DNA of 64,000 bases. Origin: Bremia lactucae. Taxonomy: Eukaryota; Oomycota; Peronosporomycetes; Peronosporales; Peronosporaceae. A program made the translations under genes and the position numbers. The stretch spans positions 1,813,342 through 1,877,341 of the forward strand of contig NC_090619.1 of assembly GCF_004359215.1 (NCBI RefSeq), written 5' to 3'. Of this stretch, positions 35,301-44,972 are shown in pieces (positions within the stretch are counted from its first letter, which is position 1; each line of letters starts with the position of its first letter). Below the pieces are notes generated by a model that was not told where the DNA came from, did no database searches, and saw only the letters and a program-made list of their open reading frames with translations.

Positions 35301-35400
35301 TTCCACGCGTTCAAGCTCGAATAAGGTTTTAGGCTTGTCATAAGCGGCGCGTTGCGCTTCTGACAACTCTGGAACCTCTTCCATTTTCGTGATGGATTAG
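32346..35400 (-). pseudogene. Family-A element A3: gag, protease, RT (minus strand, truncated)
   Basis: From right to left: gag EEVPELSEAQRAAYDK (35384), [59 protein letters not shown]; the protease side with LVWPGLNAKSHGSIE-type remnants (33926-34189); RT with TIPAQTPIPRKDVLQN and MYSALDVVDGYY (about 32640-32720), then VLECMRTDKLYANASKCIFG (about 32350-32400). It ends mid-RT. Stops and shifts are common. It mirrors 25975-29400, so A2 and A3 form a large inverted repeat. Confidence 0.7.
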
Positions 35401-35445
35401 TTTTGTAAAGACTCAGGCGTAGATTGACTACGAGTGCTACCGAGT

Positions 35446-35906
35446 GTAGCGGAGCTACCTCGTCCCTTAAGTCAGAGAAAGAATTTTAGCCTCAGAGAGC
35501 CTCTTCGTTCAATAGAACTATTGGGTTTAACAACTTAGGAATTCGTACAAGCTATTAGAGCTTAATGAATCCTAGTTCAAGGGTTCAGGGGTTCGTAGAA
35601 CCAATGTATCTCAGAAAGGCTTCTATCTGTCACAGATCAATGCGCAAGCCTTAAAAAGACACTAGACGCTTTAAGAACAAAAGGGGAACTCAACTTTTTT
35701 AATTAATTAAATCTTTAGACCTTACCGTACCTAATTTTAAGATAAATTTTGGTCGCCAGATAAAGATCTGGCGGCGACCACATTTGTTACCCATAATACA
35801 ATGGGATTTTGATAATCAACTATTTTAAAGTAAAATAAAGGGTATTTTACCCACATAGTAAATGTACCACAACAACGGCTTTCCAACCAATGTGTGCCTC
35901 ATTACA
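35446..35906 (-). repeat. 5' LTR of A3
   Basis: The 461-bp LTR on the minus strand starts TGTAATGAGG (end of window segment at 35906) and ends CCGCTACA at 35446. Primer-site sequence (GGTAGCACTCGTAGTC) follows leftward. Confidence 0.8.
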
Positions 35907-36120
35907 GAGGCAGTCAAAAACACGTCCATTTGGGCGAGCGCGCGTAGACAGGCACAACCGCGTCCCTGATTGCGCATGAAATGCAACGTCAACATTTGTT
36001 GGTATTCCTTATGTCTAACATTAACACCATTTTGTTCGGTATTGAGGTTTCGACCTCCAAGCGATACGGAGCCTTACATTCGACCAGCACCATTTGTTGG
36101 ACACATTGCTGAGCTCTATA
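35907..36120 (-). repeat. Segment X of a duplicated locus
   Basis: Reverse complement of 52186-52402, including GTCCAACAAATGGTGCTGG and GAGGTCGAAACCTCAATACC. Both copies abut an A LTR at the same base (TGCCTC then TGTAAT), so the LTR insertion predates the duplication. Confidence 0.75.
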
Positions 36121-36650
36121 TGTAGGCGGGCACGTCGTAATGCGGCCACGCTCTACTTAGACACACACCCTAGCACAGCGAGGAAGCGGTTTAACCAGCT
36201 TCTCTTGCGCGCAGTGAGGTAGTTGTGTGGGCGCGCAAGCGACCTCACCCAACGCACTAAGTACTCCGGTTAACTGTCGTCACGGGAGCGGTAATCCGGC
36301 TCCTCGTGCGCACTTACCAAGCAGGATGTAGTTTTCAGACTGGTTTATATTTTTAATCATATTAAATACAAGTACCTATTTTTACCAATCGAAATGTCAT
36401 CTCTATAGATAACAATATGTATTGCGAGCGTATCTTTCTAGATACCTCGCGTAACGGATGACGCTAGGCGTCATCCCTCGTAATGTGAATGCACCGATGT
36501 GCATCACATACACAAGGGTTGGTCACAAATGTGCACCACACCCGAGTGCTGGGTCTAGTTACTATAATTTAGTAATTGACCATCCCCTTAAGTACACCAA
36601 GTGTACTTAACGGGAACTGTGTTACATTCGGGCAACTTTAGCCCGTTACA
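36121..36650 (-). repeat. Solo LTR, family C, with empty site elsewhere in the window
   Basis: The 530-bp LTR on the minus strand starts TGTAACGGGCTAAAGTTGCC and ends CCCGCCTACA. It splits segments X and Y, which are continuous at about 52185 in the other copy. Flanking 5-mers TATAG and CTCTA (reverse complement TAGAG) fit a 5-bp duplication with one change. Confidence 0.8.
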
Positions 36651-37399
36651 CTCTAGGCACGTTTTTTAAATTGTTATGACATAGGCGGCCAATATACTAA
36701 TGGCATAAGGCCTTTCGGTGCGCGTTCTCTTTTAGCAACGCCAAATAGGCAGCCTCCGCATGTATAATTAGCTGTACTCGAAATAGCGGGACCAAGCCGG
36801 GCACATTCTTAGACTCGGCTTTGATATTGTCGATTACCAGATCAGGAGCAAGCTTGGTATGAGCGAGCGTAAATTTTTATGCATACGCCAACAGCTGACG
36901 CTTACCTAAATGTAGCGATAGTGTGAACGACTATCAGTAGACAGCGAAGGCCTACATGATACCTGCATCTTCCTACGATGTTCCGCTATAAAAATATGCT
37001 GCAGCGAGTGTATGCTCGAGATTTTGCTCGACCTCTAAAATGAAGATTGCGTGGGCTAAAATTGAAGCTTCATTGTAAGGGTGGTCGATTTGGTCATTTT
37101 CGCCTCGCGAACCAGATGCGAAGATTTTCATTGATCTTCCTATCCGACGAATTTAATTAAACCGATGATAGGATTCAATTCAGGCATCAGTAAATCAGCC
37201 TGAGCCGGCACGTTGATCTTAGTGTAGGCTTTAATCAAGAGCATTCTCATCGACATGCCTCTAACTGAGCGCTTTTCACTGGGATGCCCTGCGTAAACAT
37301 GTGACGGATTCGCTCAGGAACAACTTACCATGCATCTTACGCAGTACTCATAATAAGTGTATTTTAATCGGGGGGAATTACCTCAAACGTCGCAAATGA
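36651..37399 (-). pseudogene. Segment Y: decayed multi-exon host gene fragment
   Basis: On the minus strand several coding-like pieces lie in order: RMLLIKAYTKINVPAQADLL (about 37180-37240), PYNEASILAHAIFILEVEQN and LAAAYFYSG (about 36990-37080), then LAHTKLAPDLVIDNIKAESK and VQLIIHAEAAYLALL (about 36740-36880). A GTAAGT donor lies near 37325. Helix-rich and repeat-like, but I cannot name the family. Stops interrupt it. A second copy is at 51637-52185 on the plus strand. Confidence 0.5.
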
Positions 37400-37880
37400 A
37401 TCTCGCGCTGGAACGGAGATAGTGTGCAGCACAAGGAACACCTGTTTATTTTACTTAGCTAGCTCTACGTCGTAACTAAGTATACTTACTAAACAATGTA
37501 GAGCAATAAGAAACTGTTTCTTGTCGTCATTATTTTTAATATTGATATCCTTCTATGGCTATTATGGCGGTAGGCTCCGAGCCACGTAGACCTTTATCCA
37601 AATGTAAACTAGAATCGGTTGCCGCACTCGATCTTTACAGCCTTACCAAATATACATCAGCCAAAGGATCATACTTCCCTAAAATTTTACTTAGTTAAAT
37701 TGTATACCAACTGGCATTCTTTCTTAATTTTAATAACGACCTGGCAATAAAATTCAATTTAAATAACTATATAAAATATTCAAAACATAACTACCCTACG
37801 TTCTTCCGATCACTTTCTTAAAATGGACCCGCAGCAGTCGACAATGTTTACAACGTTATCGGAATGGCGCCGGGACCTCT
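37400..37880 (+). pseudogene. Duplicated promoter and truncated first exon of the TMEM41-like gene
   Basis: It matches 43768-44243 along its whole length, including TAGCTAGxxCTACGTCGTAA, CTAGAATCGGTTGCCGCACT, CATCAGCCAAAGGATCAT and CGCAGCAGTCGACAA. The ATG of the real gene (44214) is TTA here. The copy stops after the codons for EWRRDL, exactly at the D-element LTR. Confidence 0.8.
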
Positions 37881-38127
37881 TGTGTGGAATGGGGGTAAAT
37901 TACGACTGAATTAATTTAGTTTTACTAACCGATACTTTTGGTTCACTCCTTAAGGTATCGCCTATCCTAAATCTAATTCTTACGAAGTATCATATCTCCT
38001 AATTGCGCAAACCTTATACTTGTTTTAATTATGGCGCATATGTAAATTTGAATTAAAGAAAATGAATGGTTCAATAGATGAATCGAAATGAGTGGCCAAG
38101 GGCTTAGCGAGTTAACTGGTCCTGACA
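37881..38127 (-). repeat. 3' LTR of D element
   Basis: Direct repeat of 43519-43767 (GGTAAATTACGACTGAATTA, CCGATACTTTTGG, CGCCTATCCTAAATCTAATT, TTATGGCGCATATGTAA), next to the polypurine tract. Confidence 0.85.
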
Positions 38128-41100
38128 TCCTCCCCGATTTGATCTCTCGTTGACGCTGATTGAAGTCGGCGACGAGGTCCTTCCAGTGGGAGACATGGCG
38201 AATATTTTTCTCTTTTTCTTAGCTTGCTTCTTCCTTAGTTTCGCCATGCCATTGTACGAGCCAGTATGGTTAGCGATTGAGTTGGCTTTCTTCAACAGAC
38301 GTTCAATAACTTGAAAATGATCCGCTGTGCCATTATCCACGAATTGTGATGCTTTCGGTATCGGGCGACTTCGAAACCTTTCCGGTGTCGGTTCATACTT
38401 GATAGAACATCAACATTAAAGGTTGGAATAATCCTATTCATAGTTTGTGGTAACTCAAGCTTGCCACATTAGAATTAAACATTTTGATAGTTTCGAATGG
38501 TTCCACCTTTCTTGCCGCAATCTTGGCTCTTGGTGTCCCATATTTTTCGCAGCGTGTTTAAACGATATTTTGCGAGTATCAAGTATAAGTAGATCTCCAA
38601 CTTTGAATTCGACCTGATTTATTCGGCGCTTTTGATCGTAATATTGCTTTTGCGAAGCTTGTGCTATCAACAGATTTCTGCGAGCCTGATCGATGATATT
38701 TGCTCGTACTTCGATAAACTCTTTTGCGTAAACGTCAATATCCTTTGGTTGACTAGTCCAGCCCAGTGACTTTTGCCATGCAGAGCGTTCCCTTCTTCCC
38801 GTATCTATTTCAAAGGAAGAGTATCCAGTAGATGCACGAACCAGTATAGACGCATACTCTATGCTTCCCAAGTGTTCGGTCCTGTCAGTGCCATGGTAAG
38901 ATGCTATGCGATTGAGTGCGTCTTCTACCACAAGGTTCTGGCGCTCGGTCTGTCCATCGGCTTAAGCCCGATAAGCGGTTGTAATACTTAGACGAACACC
39001 GATGATCGTCATCAATGACTTCGAAAACATGGACGTGAACTTGCTATCTCGGTCACTGATATTAACTGCGGGAATACCATGGTGTCGAATGACAGCATCA
39101 AAAAATACTTTTGCTGTGGTGCATGCATCGTCCTTATCGTGCACTGCTGCATACTTCGTGCGTTTGGAAAACTTATCGACAACAGTTAGGATGGCAAATC
39201 CATTGGAAACAGGAAGCCCTCTTATAAAGTCCATTGATACCACTTGCCAGCAAGCATCCGGTATTGGAATTGGCATAAGTAATACGTTGTTTTTTTGTTA
39301 ATTATCATGTTTCCGACGTGCGCAGGTTTCCCAAGTTTTGACATATTCCTTGACGTTTCTCTGCAACGATTTCCGGTAATACCACTGAGCAACTCGCAAG
39401 AATGTTCTGCGATTGCCCGGCAGAGCAGCTATTGCCGAATTATCATATTTCGATATTACATTCGTTCGCAAGCGGTTGTTGTTGAGCACGCAAAGACGTT
39501 TAATGTGCGCAAAAACAACAATTTCTCTTGCTTCACAATCAATAAACTTGTTTCGGAGCTTTTCCATGCTTCTTTAGGCAATTCTGGCAAAGCCTTATTG
39601 AAGTAGCTTACGAACTTCTGTTGACAACTCGCCATACGACACTGTCATTAAGGCAGCAACTTGCAGAGTCTCAGCTTCCTCCCGGGGCAGAGTTGGCACC
39701 GAGGGCGAACAAAGTAAACGTGTACCTCGTTGTTGGCAACTAGAAAATCGCACTTATGAAAGCGGATATTGTCCACGACAGAATCATCAGGCCGGCGCGA
39801 AAGCGCATCAGCTACAACGTTTAAAGCACCATTAATGTGGTGTATAGTAAACGCGTATTGAGCGAAGGTGGTCAAGTATCGAGCCAACTTCGGCGAGACT
39901 GACGGATGATGAAGAAGCCAAGAGCAGGCGCTATTGCCCATTTTTCTAACCCCTCTTTTATTGCAAATAGATCCTTCTCACGAGCAGGCCAACTAATCTC
40001 ACGGATTCCAAGTTTCTTTGAGTAAAACGCTACTGGATGGTCATGTCTATTGATAAATTGCGATAAGTCGCCACCAATGCACGACCCCGATGCATCCGTA
40101 GTGAGAACAAACGGGCGTGAAGAGTTAGGCAAAGTCAGCACAGGTGCAGCTTGTAAGGCAGACTTCAGCCTTACGAGCAAATCCTCTTGTTCTGCATTCA
40201 AGACCCATGAAAAATCTTTCCTAACGAGATGGCTCAACGGCAGAACTATTTGCGCAAACTGATGAATAAAGCGGCGATAATAACAAGCAAGACCAAGAAA
40301 ACTTTGCGATTCCTTTACAGAGGTAAGTGAAGGCCACTTCGCGATTGCTTCCGCCTTTGTTTTCGATAAATAATCCGTCACCAGAAACAGCGTGCCCCAA
40401 AAAGCTGACCTCTTGACGCGCGAACTTGCACTTACCAATGTGAGCGAAGAGTATTCACTTGCGTAAGACGTCGAACACGATAGCATGAAATAATTGACCC
40501 CAGTATTACATTAAAAGTAATTAATAGCCAATGGTGTCAGGGTTATGAATGTTCAGATAATTTAGAATTTTCAGAAGTACCTTTTTTTGAGACGGAAAAG
40601 ATGCATGTACCATCCAAATATACAACAACGAATGAGAACTTTTCAAAAAGAACACGCATCAAGCGCGACGAAATGCGAGGCATTCCAGCAAGGCCCATCG
40701 GCGCAACGCACCACTGATATGTCTCATTTGATTTACGAAACGCAGTGTACGTTTTGCTATCCGGATGAATATGCCTCTGATGGTACCCTTGAGCTAAGTC
40801 AATGACTGTGAAGTAGCTCATACCATACATCTTATCGAATAATTTATCGATTCGCGGCAAAGGTATTTTAGGGACGACTGACGTTGAGTTGACGTAACGA
40901 AAGCCAATCACCCAACTGAGCAAAATGTTCGCGTTTCCGGATCGAATCCATTCCGAACGAGATACACCTCGTACCGATCGTTGGGTCATTTTAAGGAATG
41001 CCGAAGATGTTTGATACCCAAAGCGAGTCTGAAAGCTCGATCTATCCGCATGAAAGGTTCTCATCGACGAACTTCTGTAAAGCCTTTTGTTCAGCTTGTG

Positions 41101-41754
41101 AAAGTCGAAATGGCGAACGATTACTCGGTTGCACACCGGGCTGTATATTGATACCAAACTCCACCGACCGATGAGGAGGCAATGAATTCGGTAACTTTTC
41201 TGGGAATACATCTTTATAGGAATCGAGTAAAGCCTTCAATCGTTTTCACGAGGTTTTGTAAATTCCGACTCTTGATAAATTTTGACACGATAGACTTCTT
41301 CAAATTGTGATGTCTTCAATTTCCTTAAGAAGTCAGCAGAGGAATAATGACCGATTCACAACCTCATCATATGGTATGTCACCACTTTTGAACGAAACTT
41401 GATGAGTACGTCAATTAATGATTGGCTCGTGCGCAGCACACCAGGGCTTACCCGGAATTACATCATGGCAATTGCTCATTGGCCACTCAATGACCGGAAC
41501 GTCAGAAATTCGATTATCATCAAATGGGCTATTGGCGACTCCTTTCTTCACTTATTTTTGGTGTTATTAGTGCCTTCGAAACGAGTGACTTGAAAGCCAT
41601 TTCAGGACATGACGCATTGCAGCAAACTCGGCTTCACCCCATTGCATGTGGCGCCAGAATCGAGTATCATATTGACAGCACGATCGTCAAGATGACCCTT
41701 TTAGATGATCAAATCTTTTCCCGTGAAGGAAGCAAAGTCAGCTTCACATAGTGT
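38128..41754 (-). pseudogene. Family-D pol polyprotein
   Basis: Protease active site MILDSGATCNGV at about 41640-41690 (DSGA, intact). RT: LLDSYKDVFPEKLPNSLPPH, PFRLSQAEQKALQKF (41042-41239), SYFTVIDLAQGYHQ, VAPMGLAGMP, then the catalytic box as VVVYLDGTCIFS (YLDD expected, second Asp lost). RNase H: PFVLTTDASGSCIGG, VVADALSRRPDD. Integrase: CWQVVSMDFIRGLP, ILTVVDKFSKRTKYA, VNISDRDSKFTSMF, then ADGQTERQNLVVEDALNR after one stop. Chromodomain relic: FQVIERLLKKAN then YWLVQWHGE in the next frame (38220-38300). Stops throughout. Confidence 0.8.
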
Positions 41755-43040
41755 GGTGATAGCTTCGTTTGACGCAGTCGCGATGGTTTCTTCTTTAACT
41801 GACTCATTCACGAAATAGTTGGCGTTCGCACGATCGCGACGATATCCGTTGCCGCGATTATTTTGCTGGTTCCTGCGCTTGTAACACTGCTGAATCGTGT
41901 GCCCCAGTATTTTGCAGTATGCACACTTTCGTTTATTTCGACGTCGATTATGGACGCAAGAAGACCTATTAAATGGCCGAGCATTGCCGATTTCCATCGG
42001 CTCTGGCTTCTTGTTTAATTCTCTGGCCACATTTTGTGGACCAGGACGAGGTTTTGTAGCGTTGTGGTGATGATAAACACCCGAATGTGTGCGTTCAAAA
42101 TCGAGCGCCACAGTAATAGCATCCTACAGTGCGTTTCCCCGTCGATATTGAACTTCTTCTTGAGTTCTTGCTTTAAACCCTCGTTGAAAATAGATGAAAT
42201 GTCAACTCGAGTCATGTCCTCAACTTGCGAAATAATGTGTCGAGATTTCGCAATGTAGTCCGTTAAGCCTTTGCAATTGGCTTGTCTCAGCCGATGCAGA
42301 TCGTCTCGAAGACGTTGTTGCAGATCCGCAAAGACGAATTGTTTTTTTTTCACTGCTAGAGAAAACTCATCGGCTGAGTGAATTTCTTTTTTGATGCAGC
42401 AAGAGCCATTGTGCTGCTGGTCCTCGCAATGAGCTTCCTAGTACGGCAAGTACTTGAGGAGCCTTTGCGTCCTCTTTCCACTTCTTACCGTGCGCAATAA
42501 AATATTGCTGTACTTGCGCGTAATAAAGGCGAACCGACTCTTCGCTTTTTCCGCTTTACGTCGGCATCCTTAGCCCGTCCACCTTAAGCCCACCTATCTT
42601 TTAGGAATTAGCGAATGTTTTGATTAACTCTTGTTGTTGCTGTAGCATGTGCATCATTTGCTGCATTAGCTCGGCGTTTGAGGGTTGCCCATAATGGAAG
42701 AAGAATGTGTTCGGAACTATAAAAAGACTAGGCTCTTAAGTTGAACCGAAGATCCTTAAAAATGGTGCGCTCGGCTTCTTCTAAAAGCGCGTATACCTCG
42801 TGTAACGGAGCTGATAAGGTGGACTCTTGCTTGGGCAGGCATCCTTTCTCCTTGGTGAGTTGCTTTGCTAAGATCTTTGCAATGCGTCGGGCCTTTTGTA
42901 ATGCGTCGGGTCTTTTGTAATGACGCAGGCAAATCGTTCGCAGTCTTTGCAGACTTTTCACCGTACTCAAAGAGGAAAGCCTTACTACAGTAGTATGGAA
43001 TCTGATTATTAGCTTTTAGCTTTTTGCTCATAAATCTCAA
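41701..43040 (-). pseudogene. Family-D gag
   Basis: N-terminal part frameshifted (42728-43040). The capsid part is LQQRLRDDLHRLRQANCKGL and ISSIFNEGLKQELKKKFNID (42015-42353). A zinc knuckle CAYCKILGHTIQQC (CX2CX4HX4C complete) lies at about 41885-41930, with an RRNKRK basic patch before it. Dead because of frame breaks. Confidence 0.75.
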
Positions 43041-43344
43041 CGACTTTCTTTAGCCATTAAGCGTAATGGGTAAGAGATTCAATCTTATTCCAGATGGATT
43101 AACTGTTTCACCGTGTTAAGCCGGTCCCAACCTCACACAGACTAAGCGACTATATCTGTCAGGCAGACGCTTAGAGTTACAGTGGATACTGAAGCCACAC
43201 AATCAAAACTGCTACGCAGCGCTTCCAAAGGAATGGAGCAGTTGACTGCGAGCGGAAATTCCCACGCTACAAGCAGTACGTTACTGGCTGCGAGTGGAAT
43301 CCCTTACGCTACAAGTAGTGCTGGGCAATCCAACGCAGTGCAAT

Positions 43345-43500
43345 CCAGCGAAGCGCGAACGGACGGCAAAGAAGCGAGCGGACGGCGAAGAAGCGAGCAG
43401 ACGGCGAAGAAGCGAGTAGACGGCGAAGAAGCGAGCGGACGGCGAAGAAGCGAGCGGACGGCGAAGAAGCGAGCGGACGGCGAAGAAGCGAGCGGAAGAC
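43345..43500. repeat. 19-bp minisatellite inside the D element leader
   Basis: At least seven near-perfect units, CGGCGAAGAAGCGAGCGGA with single changes (for example starts at 43364, 43383, 43402 and 43421). Because 19 is not a multiple of three, every strand and frame yields a 19-residue repeat. That explains the long open frames here. Confidence 0.9.
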
Positions 43501-43518
43501 CAACAAGTGGTACCACTT

Positions 43519-43767
43519 GTGAGGAATGAGGGTAAATTACGACTGAATTATTTTTTTTGCTTTACTAGCCGATACTTTTGGCTCATCCTCTAAGGATCGC
43601 CTATCCTAAATCTAATTATTACTAAGTATCATCTCTCCTTATTGCGCCAACCTTTTTACTTGTTTTTATTATGGCGCATATGTAATTTGAATCAATAGAA
43701 AAGGAATGGTATAAAAGATAAATCGAAATGAGTGGTCATGGGCTCAGCGAGTTGAATGGTCCTGACA
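43519..43767 (-). repeat. 5' LTR of D element
   Basis: 249 bp, with termini TGTCAGGACC and CCTCACA on the minus strand. Followed inward by AGTGGTACCACTTGTTGG, which would hold the primer-binding site (TGGTACCACTTG). Confidence 0.85.
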
Positions 43768-44213
43768 ATCTCGCGCTGGGACGGAGATAGTGTGCGGTAC
43801 AAGGAACACCTGTTTATTTTACTTAGCTAGCACTACGTCGTAACGAAGTATACTTACTAAACAGTGTAGAGCAAATTAGAGACTGTTTCTTGTCGTCGTT
43901 ATTTTTAATATTCATATCCTTCTATGGCTAGTATGAAGGACTTAGACCTTTGTCCATCTGTAAACTAGAATCGGTTGCCGCACTCTATCTCTACAGCCTT
44001 ACCAAATATACATCAGCCAAAGGATCATGTTTTCCTAAAATTTTACTTAGTTAAACTGTTTGCTAACTGGCATTCTTTTTTTTAATTAATAACGATCTGG
44101 CAATAAAATCCATTCAAATAACAAAATAAAAATTTCCAAAAAATAACCTACCCCCCGTTCTTCCGAACACTTTCTTGAACAGGATCCGCAGCAGTCGACA
44201 AAGTTTAGCAACG

Positions 44214-44972
44214 ATGTCGGACTGGCGCCGTGATCTTCAGCTCGTGGGCGTCGTTTTCATAGTCACCACGGCGCTATTAGGCGTGATGTTGCACTCGCTG
44301 GTAATCTCGACGCTCACAGACACCGAGTGGCTCGCGCTTCGACTGCCTACAACGCTCGAGGCAGCTCAAGAGCTAGGCAAGACCCTTCAGAGCTTCTCCG
44401 AGCGCCAACGAGGTTCACTTTTGCTCGCACACATGGGCTGCTATCTATACCTGCAAACATTTGCGATTCCGGGCACCGTATTTTTCAATCTATTGGGCGG
44501 CGCGTTGTTTGGGATGACGCTGGGATTTCCTCTGTGCTTGGCTAACAACACACTGGGATCGGTCTTTATGTTTCTCCTTTCGCGGCGTTTTGGCTACCGC
44601 GTCGTCACGCACTTTTTTCCGCAAAAACTCGATCGCTTAAGAAGTATATTGGACGCACATCGCGACGAAATGGCGCTGAATATGATATTCCTGCGCGTAT
44701 TTCCATTCACCCCCAATTGGTTTATTAACATGGCGTCGCCCCACTTGGCCATTCCGCTAGGCCAATTTACGTTAGGCCCGCTATTTGGGCTCGTTCCGTA
44801 CAATTTCCTGAGCTGCAAAGCTGGGCTTATTCTGCGCGAGCTACGATCGCGTGGAGACATTATTGATAGCGCCACGACGATGCAGCTTATAGTGGTTGCT
44901 ATCGTAGGTGGCCTTGTGCTCCCAAGACTAAAGAGGCGTTTTGCCACGACCACTGGTACCAAGCATGATTAA
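44214..44972 (+). CDS. TMEM41 / VTT-domain (SNARE-associated Golgi-type) membrane protein
   Basis: 252 residues from ATG 44214 (MSDWRRDLQLVGVVFIVTTA). One N-terminal membrane segment (about 9-30) is followed by the VTT core: YLYLQTFAIPGTVFFNLLGG, LFGMTLGFPLCLANNTLGS, FLLSRRFG, then IFLRVFPFTPNWFINMASPH and FTLGPLFGLVPYNFL, and a last helix near 222-240. The F(P)GT and LR..PFTPNWF(I)N signatures are those of TMEM41A/B, ER lipid scramblases needed for autophagy and lipid transport. Size fits the family. An upstream in-frame TTG exists but lacks support. Single exon, intact. Its 5' region is duplicated at 37400-37880 on the far side of the D element, so a promoter copy has been carried off. Confidence 0.85.
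   Translation: MSDWRRDLQLVGVVFIVTTALLGVMLHSLVISTLTDTEWLALRLPTTLEAAQELGKTLQSFSERQRGSLLLAHMGCYLYLQTFAIPGTVFFNLLGGALFGMTLGFPLCLANNTLGSVFMFLLSRRFGYRVVTHFFPQKLDRLRSILDAHRDEMALNMIFLRVFPFTPNWFINMASPHLAIPLGQFTLGPLFGLVPYNFLSCKAGLILRELRSRGDIIDSATTMQLIVVAIVGGLVLPRLKRRFATTTGTKHD

Larger units (their letters stand above)
37881..43767 (-). mobile_element. Family-D Ty3/gypsy retrotransposon, complete but inactive
   Basis: 5,887 bp on the minus strand. LTRs at 43519-43767 (5') and 37881-38127 (3') begin TGTCAGGACC on the minus strand and end CCACACA or CCTCACA. A GGGGAGGA polypurine tract lies against the 3' LTR (38128-38136). The order gag, protease, RT, RNase H, integrase, chromodomain is kept. The LTRs differ at many positions and all frames are broken, so the insertion is old. 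No target duplication is seen; instead the flanks are copies of one host segment. Confidence 0.85.

Noticed and set aside
43345..43500. CRISPR-like array
   Set aside because: Units are contiguous 19-mers without spacers, in a eukaryotic retrotransposon leader.
43182..43529. 115-codon frame rich in RRRSERTAKKR repeats
   Set aside because: Created by the 19-bp minisatellite, which leaves every frame open. It is antisense to the D element leader and has no other support.
44175..44213. N-terminal extension of the TMEM41-like protein
   Set aside because: It would need a TTG start. ATG at 44214 gives a normal family N-terminus.
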